Under the pieces are notes generated by a model. The model did not search any database. It was not told the origin of the DNA and saw only the letters and a list, made by a program, of their open reading frames with translations. Shown piece by piece: positions 1-5,240 of a stretch of DNA of 8,537 bases. Source of the DNA: an uncultured Clostridia bacterium (GTDB lineage Bacteria > Bacillota > Clostridia > Oscillospirales > Acutalibacteraceae). Position 1 is the stretch's first letter; every line of letters begins with the position of its first letter. A program made the position numbers and the translations under genes. The stretch is taken from the NCBI GenBank assembly GCA_947168785.1, contig CAMVNL010000073.1, positions 1 to 8,537 on the forward strand, written 5' to 3'.

Positions 1-60
1 ATAATGAATGATGGGCGAGCGTTGCCGTCGGCAAAGGGGGAACGGCACGCCGGCCTTCGT

Positions 61-1431
61 TCAGGTATCCGCCTTCAGCTCATCGAACATGGCTTTGACG
101 GAGGGGGCGTTTTTGGTGAGCTTTTTGATGCTCAGGTCCTGGGCCTTGTCGTTGGCCAGCCGCAGGTTGCGGTCGGAGGAGAGCAGGTCCGCCTTGGTCT
201 TTTCCAGCGCCTTGATGGTCTTGTCGATATCGTCGATGGCGTCCTGAAATTTGCGGGAGGCCAGCTCGTAGTTCCGGGCGAAGCCCTCTTTGAAGGTGGT
301 CATGTTCTCCTCAAAATGAAGGATATCCAGCTGCTGGCTGCGGACGGCCTGCAGCTCCTGCTTGTATTGCAGGGCGTTCAGCGCGGCGTTGCGCAGCAGC
401 GTGATGATGGGGATGAAAAACTGGGGACGGATCACGTACATTTTGGGATAGCGGTAGGACACGTCCACGATGCCGTTGTTGTAAAGCTCGTTGTCGATCT
501 CCAGCAAGGAGACCAGCACCGCGTATTCGCAGCCTTTTTCCCTCCGGTCCTTATCCAGCTCTTTGAAGAAATCTTCGTTCTTGTGCTTGGTGGCGGTCTC
601 GTCCATCTCGTTCTTCATCTCGAACATGATGGAGATAAACTCCGTGCCGTCCTCGGCGGCCTCGCGGAAGATAAAATCCCCCTTGCTGCCGGTGCGGGCG
701 TCGTTGTCCTTTTCAAAATAGGCCCTGGGGAAGGCGGTCATGCGGATGGCGTTGAACTGGTTGAGGCAGTGCTGCTCCAGGCTCTCCCCCACCATCTTGG
801 TGGACTGGCGCGCCTTGAAATCCTTGTAATATTCCACCTGCTCGTCCTTAAGGCGCAGCTTTTCCTCGTACTGCTCCCGCAGGGATTTTTCCTTCAGCTG
901 CCCTTCCGTCTCACGGGTGGACAGCGCCCCTTTCAGCGCCGTGATCTCCGTGGCGCGTTCGGCCAGCTCCTTGTCCTTTTCCTGCACCGCCCGGGTCACC
1001 GCCAGCGTCTTTTCCGTCTGCGCGCCGGAGAGCTGCGCCTTCAGCCGCTCGATCTCCCGGTCCTTTTCCGCCAGCGCCTCGTTCTTTTTGCCGATGGCCG
1101 CGTCGCTGGCCTTTTCCCGCAGGGCGACGGCCTCGCTGACCGCCAGCTTCTTTTCCGTTTCGCTGCCCGCGAGCTGCGCCTGAAGCTGCTGGATCAGCCG
1201 GTCCTTTTCCGCCAGCTCGGATTCCTTTTCGGTCAGGGCGGCCCGGTGCTGCTGCTCCTGCCGCATCTTGGCGACGGTCAGGTCGCTCTCCTTCTGCCGG
1301 GCCATTTCCTGCTGACGGCGGTCCAGCTCCTTTTCAAATTCCCGGTCCCGCACCTGCTGCACGATCTGCGCGTAACCGGATTCATCCACCTGAAACACCT
1401 GCCCGCAGTTGGGGCATTTGATCTCCTGCAT
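61..1431 (-). CDS. DUF2130 coiled-coil protein, PD-(D/E)XK nuclease-like
   Basis: A 456-residue cytoplasmic protein with no signal peptide or membrane segment. It opens with one CPNCG knuckle (C6-C9), like half a zinc ribbon. A long charged Glu/Lys/Arg/Gln-rich coiled coil follows, about residues 25-205. The C-terminal half (about 200-456) matches my recollection of DUF2130. It contains GESLEQ (215-220), SKGDFIF (249-255) and FEMKNE (270-275). The D252 ... E271-x-K273 arrangement fits a PD-(D/E)XK nuclease fold, the superfamily to which DUF2130 has been assigned. Activity and substrate are not known to me. The start is supported by AAAGGAG a few bases upstream on the minus strand (complement near 1441-1447). 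The coiled coil holds an internal repeat: LAEKDR recurs at residues 73 and 120 with similar flanks. The nitroreductase lies upstream on the same strand, but a 242-bp repeat-bearing gap intervenes. Family call fairly sure; nuclease role inferred. Confidence 0.85.
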   Translation of the reverse strand: MQEIKCPNCGQVFQVDESGYAQIVQQVRDREFEKELDRRQQEMARQKESDLTVAKMRQEQQHRAALTEKESELAEKDRLIQQLQAQLAGSETEKKLAVSEAVALREKASDAAIGKKNEALAEKDREIERLKAQLSGAQTEKTLAVTRAVQEKDKELAERATEITALKGALSTRETEGQLKEKSLREQYEEKLRLKDEQVEYYKDFKARQSTKMVGESLEQHCLNQFNAIRMTAFPRAYFEKDNDARTGSKGDFIFREAAEDGTEFISIMFEMKNEMDETATKHKNEDFFKELDKDRREKGCEYAVLVSLLEIDNELYNNGIVDVSYRYPKMYVIRPQFFIPIITLLRNAALNALQYKQELQAVRSQQLDILHFEENMTTFKEGFARNYELASRKFQDAIDDIDKTIKALEKTKADLLSSDRNLRLANDKAQDLSIKKLTKNAPSVKAMFDELKADT

Positions 1432-1470
1432 CGTTTTTTATCTCCTTTATCAATGGGAAAGCGGCGGTTT

Positions 1471-1644
1471 AATGCGGAATTCGGAATGCGGAATGTGGAA
1501 TTTCGGAAATCGCTGACGCGATTTGATTGTAATTGGGCGTCTTAAAAATCAACGAGACCATCAAATCCGGACATTTCAAATTGCACGTAAACGAAGGTTC
1601 AAAATAATTCCGCATTCCGCATTCCGCATTCCGAATTCCGCATT
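1471..1644. repeat. Segment bounded by inverted clusters of a 7-bp tandem repeat
   Basis: This segment fills most of the gap between two minus-strand genes. The left cluster (1474-1501) has four units of form NNGGAAT: GCGGAAT, TCGGAAT, GCGGAAT, GTGGAAT, then a decayed TTCGGAAAT. The right cluster (1607-1641) has five units on the opposite strand: three ATTCCGC, one ATTCCGA, one ATTCCGC. Read inward from each end, both clusters begin AATGCGGAATTCGG, so the ends form an imperfect inverted repeat of about 30 bp around roughly 105 bp of A+T-richer sequence. The centre has a small hairpin, AAATCG/CGATTT, at 1507-1524. No convincing protein is encoded. Similar GGAAT-heptad intergenic repeats are, to my recollection, common in gut Clostridia genomes. 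It could be a MITE-like element or a simple expanded repeat; no target-site duplication is evident by eye. Confidence 0.75.
1526..1552 (-). promoter_or_regulatory. Weak candidate promoter for the DUF2130 gene, inside the repeat segment
   Basis: On the minus strand a TACAAT -10-like box (complement of 1526-1531) is preceded by TTGATT (complement of 1547-1552) with a 15-bp spacer. The spacer is shorter than the preferred 17, so this is tentative. If real, the repeat segment supplies the promoter and the leader includes one cluster of heptad repeats. Confidence 0.25.
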
Positions 1645-1673
1645 CAATCAACGCATTCCTCTTTTCCGCCGCC

Positions 1674-2249
1674 TTACAGAATGATATCCTCCAGCCTTCT
1701 TTTGGGGACGTAGTGGACATCGTTTTCGTCGCGGTAATAATTGAGGTCGTCGCCGGGGGCGGCTTCCGTCAGCACGATCGTCTCATCCGGCTTGCCGAAG
1801 GCCAAGATCAGCATGGGGACCAGATGGGCGGGCAGCTCCAACGCGGCGGAGAGCCTCTCCGGGCTGAAATTGCCGATCATAATGCCGCCCAGCCCCTTTT
1901 CCGCCGCCGCCAGCAGCATGGTCTGGGCCACAATGCCCACGTCCTTCTGAAAGCGGGCAAGGTTTTCCTGCCAGTCGGTCTCCTGACAGATCACGATGAA
2001 CGCCGTGGGCCGGTGGCCGGGATAGGGCAGGTGCTTTTCCGGCAGCGCCCGCGCCCAGCCCGTCAGGGGCTGAATTATCTCCAACTGGGCCTTTTCACAG
2101 GCAAGGTAATAACGGAAGGGCTGCCTATTCACGCTGGAAGGGGCCAGCCGGGCGCAATCCACCAGCTCCGCCAGCTCCTCCCGGGTGATCGTTCTGCTTT
2201 CGTCATAGCCGCGATAGCTGCGGCTCTGTCTGACAAGGTCTTTTATCAT
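1674..2249 (-). CDS. Nitroreductase family protein (FMN-dependent)
   Basis: A 191-residue cytoplasmic flavoprotein of the nitroreductase superfamily, which uses FMN and NAD(P)H to reduce nitro compounds, quinones or similar acceptors; the substrate here is unknown. Family marks include an N-terminal RQSRSYRGYD segment (7-16) at the usual FMN-phosphate position and APSSVNRQPF (36-45). The helix and strand GIVAQTMLLAA ... GLGGIMIGNF (105-128) and the tail YYRDENDVHYVPKRRLEDII (171-190) also fit. A longer reading from an ATG at 2270 adds seven residues, but I reject it. It has no ribosome binding site and lies within a few bases of the predicted transcription start. The ATG at 2249 has GAGGGG nine bases upstream. 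The gene diverges from the dockerin gene. Its length is typical of small nitroreductases, and no cysteine cluster for an iron-sulfur domain is present. Confidence 0.9.
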   Translation of the reverse strand: MIKDLVRQSRSYRGYDESRTITREELAELVDCARLAPSSVNRQPFRYYLACEKAQLEIIQPLTGWARALPEKHLPYPGHRPTAFIVICQETDWQENLARFQKDVGIVAQTMLLAAAEKGLGGIMIGNFSPERLSAALELPAHLVPMLILAFGKPDETIVLTEAAPGDDLNYYRDENDVHYVPKRRLEDIIL

Positions 2250-2278
2250 ATCACTGATCCCCTCGGTCATTTTTTTAC

Positions 2279-2307
2279 AGTGTAGCAGATTTGATCTGAA
2301 AAAGCAA
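2279..2307 (-). promoter_or_regulatory. Promoter of the nitroreductase gene, with palindrome in the spacer
   Basis: On the minus strand TTGCTT (complement of 2302-2307) and TACACT (complement of 2279-2284) are 17 bp apart. The -10 box is preceded by TGC, an extended -10. The spacer contains a perfect 13-bp inverted repeat, CAGATTTGATCTG, at 2286-2298. This is a classic place for a repressor to bind. The predicted transcription start, near 2272, supports translation from 2249 rather than 2270. Confidence 0.6.
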
Positions 2308-2352
2308 GGGAGAGACGACTGACGTTTTTTCGGAACGATTTCATGACAAATT

Positions 2353-2402
2353 CAATTTTTCTTATTCAGCATATTGAAAAATTGTTTTGAGAATTATATA
2401 AT
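2353..2402 (+). promoter_or_regulatory. Sigma-A promoter of the dockerin gene, overlapped by an inverted repeat
   Basis: TTGAAA (2374-2379) and TATAAT (2397-2402) are separated by 17 bp: one mismatch from consensus in the -35 and a perfect -10. Transcription should begin near 2409, giving a leader of about 58 bases. An inverted repeat of two 9-bp arms, CAATTTTTC (2353-2361) and GAAAAATTG (2376-2384), overlaps the -35. It could be an operator, though it is A+T-rich and so less significant. Confidence 0.75.
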
Positions 2403-2466
2403 ACAGAGGGAAAAGCTTCCCGCTTCTGCCGGCTACCCAAAAAAAACAAAAAAGGAGATCAACAAA

Positions 2467-3573
2467 ATGAAACTCAAAGTGACAAGGCTTTTGTCTGTGC
2501 TTCTCGTTCTCAGTCTTCTTTTTGCCGCATTTGCTGCCGCGGGCGGACAACCTGCCTATGAGCTCGGCGACGTTGACAACGACGGCAACATATCGGCCGC
2601 CGATGCGCGTCTTGCGCTGCGCGGCTCCGTCGGCCTTGAAAAAATGGCGAAGGGGACGCAAAGATTTCTTTCCTCCGACGTGGATAACGACGGTGAGATA
2701 TCCCCTTCCGACGCCCGCACGATTCTGCGGGTTTCGGTGAAACTGGACAGCTTTTACAAAATTGAAAACGTTGAGGGATATCCCAAAAAGGACGGCGACA
2801 AAACGCTGCTGGCGTTGTTTGTCAACGGCAAACGGCTGAGCTATGACGCTTACGTCTACGGCGATTCCGGGGACGTTTACGCGCCGCCGTGCCCGATTTG
2901 CTGGTCCGCGCTCGGGATCGACGCCGTTTCCGTTTCACGTTCGATCGGCGGGAAAAACGTCGACGGCTCCTTTGCGGCCCGCATCAACGGCAAGGTGGTG
3001 ACCAACCACACCGGCAGCGACAAAACGCTGGTGGGCGACGACAGCTATTCCGACCTGGTCCCGGAATACTACCACAACGATTATTATTGCTCGCTGCTGG
3101 TATTTCAAAAAGCGCTTAACGCCACGGTTGAGTTCTCACCGGACGCCTCGGCGGTTTATCTGACGCACGAAAGGGCGTATCCCGAGGGCAGCCGGTGTGA
3201 TGATTTCGATCTGGATCCGGACGGGATCCTCACCTACGACGGCCCGGCCGACAACGGCTTTGTGCCGGACAAGCCCACGCCTCCCCCCGAAGAACCGACA
3301 ACAGATCGCCCTGAGGAGCCCTCCACGACGCCCTCCCCCGGCCCGAAAACGACAATGTGCGTGTCCTGCGCCGGTACGGGCCGTATCTCCTGCGGCGTAT
3401 GCGGCGGCTCGGGACGCACATGGGGTTCGCAGACGATCATGCAGTTCGATCCGTTCACGGGGATCATGATGCCCAAGACCGTGCCGGTGCAGGTGTCCTG
3501 CATGGCCTGTGGCGGACTCGGCGGAAGGACGTGCGTCAACTGCGGAGGCTCCGGACGCATCACCGTACACTAA
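2467..3573 (+). CDS. Secreted dockerin protein with C-terminal DnaJ-type zinc-finger motifs
   Basis: A 368-residue exported protein. Residues 1-26 form a signal peptide (KLK, a Leu-rich core, then AFAAA). A type I dockerin follows at 32-94, with two calcium loops: DVDNDGNISAAD (35-46) and DVDNDGEISPSD (71-82). Residues about 113-235, starting LLALFVNGKRLSYD, resemble the copper-amine-oxidase-like stalk domain of clostridial surface proteins; this part is tentative. A Pro/Thr/Glu linker (268-296) leads to four CxxCxGxG motifs: CVSCAGTG (298), CGVCGGSG (309), CMACGGLG (345) and CVNCGGSG (356). These are the signature of the DnaJ zinc-binding domain, so two bound zinc ions are likely. There is no J domain, catalytic domain or cell-wall anchor. 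The start at 2467 has AAAGGAG at 2451-2457; an in-frame ATG at 2374 lies inside the promoter and is rejected. Dockerins bind cohesins, so attachment to a scaffoldin or surface partner is inferred. Function unknown. Confidence 0.85.
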   Translation: MKLKVTRLLSVLLVLSLLFAAFAAAGGQPAYELGDVDNDGNISAADARLALRGSVGLEKMAKGTQRFLSSDVDNDGEISPSDARTILRVSVKLDSFYKIENVEGYPKKDGDKTLLALFVNGKRLSYDAYVYGDSGDVYAPPCPICWSALGIDAVSVSRSIGGKNVDGSFAARINGKVVTNHTGSDKTLVGDDSYSDLVPEYYHNDYYCSLLVFQKALNATVEFSPDASAVYLTHERAYPEGSRCDDFDLDPDGILTYDGPADNGFVPDKPTPPPEEPTTDRPEEPSTTPSPGPKTTMCVSCAGTGRISCGVCGGSGRTWGSQTIMQFDPFTGIMMPKTVPVQVSCMACGGLGGRTCVNCGGSGRITVH

Positions 3574-3631
3574 TACCGCCGTCTGACATCGACATGACGT
3601 TCGCAGCGGCGCACTGACGGCGACGGACGGC

Positions 3632-3657
3632 TTTCCGCCGCACCGACAGGGCGGAAA
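3632..3657 (+). terminator. Stem-loop downstream of the dockerin gene, weak terminator candidate
   Basis: TTTCCGCC (3632-3639) and GGCGGAAA (3650-3657) form a perfect 8-bp stem with a 10-base loop, 58 bp after the stop codon. No T-tract follows on the plus strand, so it may be a processing or pausing structure rather than an intrinsic terminator. Confidence 0.3.
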
Positions 3658-3676
3658 CCCGGCTTATACCTTGACG

Positions 3677-3712
3677 AAAAACGCGCGGCCGTGTGGACGA
3701 CACGGCCGCGCG
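3677..3712 (-). terminator. Intrinsic terminator of the TetR-family gene
   Basis: A perfect 13-bp G+C-rich stem, CGCGCGGCCGTGT (3682-3694) with its complement at 3700-3712, encloses the 5-base loop GGACG. On the minus strand it is followed directly by TTTTT (complement of 3677-3681). It lies 36 bp past the regulator's stop codon. On the plus strand no T-tract follows, so it should act mainly in the minus direction. Confidence 0.9.
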
Positions 3713-3748
3713 GTACGTTATGGAATCCGGCACACAGAGGGGCGAACG

Positions 3749-5035
3749 TTACGCCAGCCCGATCCGCTGCTTGATGCGGGCCAGCTGCCTGCCCTTGGCG
3801 GCAAGCTCCGCATCCGTCATGTCGCCGATGTAATACATCGAAAACAGCCGCATGGCGTAGGCCACGTAATAGGAGATCTTCGCGCGCAGCGTTCCGCTCC
3901 TTTCAAAGGGGTCTTCCCCGGCCCGGTGCAGCAGTATGCGCAGCAGATAGGAGAAGGTCAGGGAAAAGATCAGTGAAATGCCGCCGTTGATAAAGATGGA
4001 GCGCACGCCCTCCACGTTAAAGCCCACCATCTCTCCCCGGAAGGTCTTCAGCGCCGCGGGGGTCAGACGGTCGGGGTGGTCAAGGAAATAGAGAAAGGCC
4101 GTCACACAGCCGAGGGTCAGGTTTTCCAGCACCTTGAACTCATAGTCCTGGGCGTCCTGAAAATACGTGTAGAAGGTGTTGCGGGCGTAACCCGCCGTTT
4201 TGCACAGCTCGCTGACGCTGATATCGGAAAAATCCTTCCGTGACAAGAGCTTGAGCGCCGCCATGCCGAAGGAATAATAGACGTCCATCGAGCCGCCGTA
4301 GCGCAGGACGTACATGCCCGCCACGTTTTCCACCAGCGAACGGTTGATCTCATAGGGCGGCAGATTGCGGTCGATATAGACCTCCGGCAGCAGGATATCC
4401 ACCGTCATCGTGCTGAAAAAGCTGGAAAACAGCTCCCGGAAGACCGCCAGATTTTCCTGTATGACAAAGCGGGAGCGCTCTTGGGTGGAGAGAGAGGCGG
4501 CCAGCTGTTCATGCAGCAGATTCGCGATGCGGTAGGGCATGGCCATGCGGCCCACCCGGTAAGAGAGCAGAAACATCTGTTCCAGATTATCCCGCAGCAC
4601 CCGCCAGAGCTGCAGACCGTAATGATACATGTTCTCCGGCGATTTTTCCGCGGGCACCGGCACGGAGAGAAAGCGGTCGCTCAGGTCGCGGCAGCACTCC
4701 TCATAGAGCGCGGCCACGTTGGGATAGTATTTATAGAAGGTGGCGCGGTTGACCCCGGCGGCCTCGGAAAGCCTTGTGACGGAGATCCGGTTGTAATCCT
4801 TGCGGTGCAGAAGGCTTCTGCCCATGCTGCCGCCCAGCAGCGTATGGCCCTTTTCCATGGCCTGCAGCAGCATATCAGGCTCATAAAAGCTGCAAAACTG
4901 CCGGAAGTGCGCGTCCAGCGTTTCGCCGACGCGCAGATACAGCGCCGCCTCTTCCTTTGTAACCTCTCCCGCCGAAAGCTCCTGCAAAAAGGCGCTTTTG
5001 ATCCGCGTCTGGGCGTTCTGTTCGGTTTTCGCCAT
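3749..5035 (-). CDS. Double TetR-family transcriptional regulator (two HTH units in one chain)
   Basis: A 428-residue regulator, about twice the usual TetR length of 190-220. The first TetR-type helix-turn-helix lies at about 69-116, with ISVTRLSEAAGVNRATFYKY around the recognition helix. The second lies at about 248-300, with ISVSELCKTAGYARNTFYTY. The two copies share LL-RKD, ISV, AG and TFY at matching positions. They are 188 residues apart, about one whole TetR unit, so each has its own helical C-terminal region (about 117-245 and 300-428). An extra helical stretch of about 65 residues precedes the first copy. ATG at 5035 is preferred because GAGGTGA lies just upstream; an ATG at 5056 adds MSRGERQ but lacks a ribosome binding site. 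The gene diverges from the FAD oxidoreductase, the usual layout for a TetR repressor and its target. The ligand is unknown. One chain may act as a built-in dimer. Confidence 0.88.
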   Translation of the reverse strand: MAKTEQNAQTRIKSAFLQELSAGEVTKEEAALYLRVGETLDAHFRQFCSFYEPDMLLQAMEKGHTLLGGSMGRSLLHRKDYNRISVTRLSEAAGVNRATFYKYYPNVAALYEECCRDLSDRFLSVPVPAEKSPENMYHYGLQLWRVLRDNLEQMFLLSYRVGRMAMPYRIANLLHEQLAASLSTQERSRFVIQENLAVFRELFSSFFSTMTVDILLPEVYIDRNLPPYEINRSLVENVAGMYVLRYGGSMDVYYSFGMAALKLLSRKDFSDISVSELCKTAGYARNTFYTYFQDAQDYEFKVLENLTLGCVTAFLYFLDHPDRLTPAALKTFRGEMVGFNVEGVRSIFINGGISLIFSLTFSYLLRILLHRAGEDPFERSGTLRAKISYYVAYAMRLFSMYYIGDMTDAELAAKGRQLARIKQRIGLA

Positions 5036-5073
5036 CTGCCGTTCACCTCTTGACATACAATAATACAGTTTAT

Positions 5074-5096
5074 ATTCTAACACAGCGGGATTCCCG
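5074..5096 (-). promoter_or_regulatory. Extended -10 promoter of the TetR-family gene with overlapping palindrome
   Basis: On the minus strand TAGAAT (complement of 5074-5079) is preceded by TGT, an extended -10. No good -35 sits 17 bp upstream. A perfect 11-bp inverted repeat, CGGGATTCCCG (5086-5096), fills the end of the spacer and is a candidate autoregulatory operator. The predicted leader is about 30 bases. Confidence 0.5.
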
Positions 5097-5105
5097 TTGA
5101 GAAGC

Positions 5106-5171
5106 GACAGTTTTGCGCAATCTGTCCGAATCAGGCCTTTTCTTCGGCCGGCTGTCTTTTTTTCTTGACAG
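5106..5171. promoter_or_regulatory. Four CTGTC/GACAG half-sites in the divergent regulatory region
   Basis: The pentamer occurs as GACAG (5106-5110), CTGTC (5122-5126), CTGTC (5152-5156) and GACAG (5167-5171). This makes two inverted pairs with 11- and 10-base gaps, one everted relative to the other. The first pair encloses the 8-bp palindrome TTGCGCAA (5113-5120). The last half-site overlaps the -35 of the flavoenzyme promoter. Binding by the adjacent double TetR regulator is inferred, not shown. Confidence 0.4.
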
Positions 5172-5193
5172 ATCAGCGGCCCGTTTTTATAAT
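5165..5193 (+). promoter_or_regulatory. Perfect consensus sigma-A promoter of the FAD oxidoreductase gene
   Basis: TTGACA (5165-5170) and TATAAT (5188-5193) are separated by exactly 17 bp. Transcription should start near 5200. A promoter this strong is normally held in check, which agrees with a TetR-family gene divergent to it. Confidence 0.88.
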
Positions 5194-5213
5194 ATGAGTG
5201 GAAAAGATACCCC

Positions 5214-5231
5214 AAAAAAAAAAAAGAGGAG
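5214..5231 (+). promoter_or_regulatory. A12 leader tract and ribosome binding site that set a TTG start
   Basis: Twelve consecutive A residues (5214-5225) lead straight into GAGGAG (5226-5231). The ATG codons at 5232 and 5235 lie too close to the Shine-Dalgarno sequence (0 and 3 bases). TTG at 5241 is 9 bases away and is the better start. The homopolymer is prone to length change, which could alter expression. Confidence 0.6.
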
Positions 5232-5240
5232 ATGATGGGA

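Noticed and set aside
22..34. Palindrome TTGCCGTCGGCAA downstream of the DUF2130 gene
   Set aside because: The stem is short with a tiny loop and no T-tract on the minus strand, so a terminator cannot be supported.
4..1545. Long plus-strand open frame opposite the DUF2130 gene
   Set aside because: Its protein is a low-complexity Leu/Gly/Val/His-rich product typical of antisense reading of a G+C-rich coiled-coil gene. The opposite strand has family motifs and a ribosome binding site.
1469..1720. Small minus-strand open frame across the heptad repeats
   Set aside because: Its peptide contains the N-A-E-C-G-M-R-N and P-H-S-A-F-R-I-P-H strings expected from translating GGAAT repeats. It overlaps the end of the nitroreductase gene.
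2374..2466. 31-residue N-terminal extension of the dockerin protein
   Set aside because: It overlaps the -35 and -10 boxes and would hide the signal peptide. AAAGGAG precedes the ATG at 2467.
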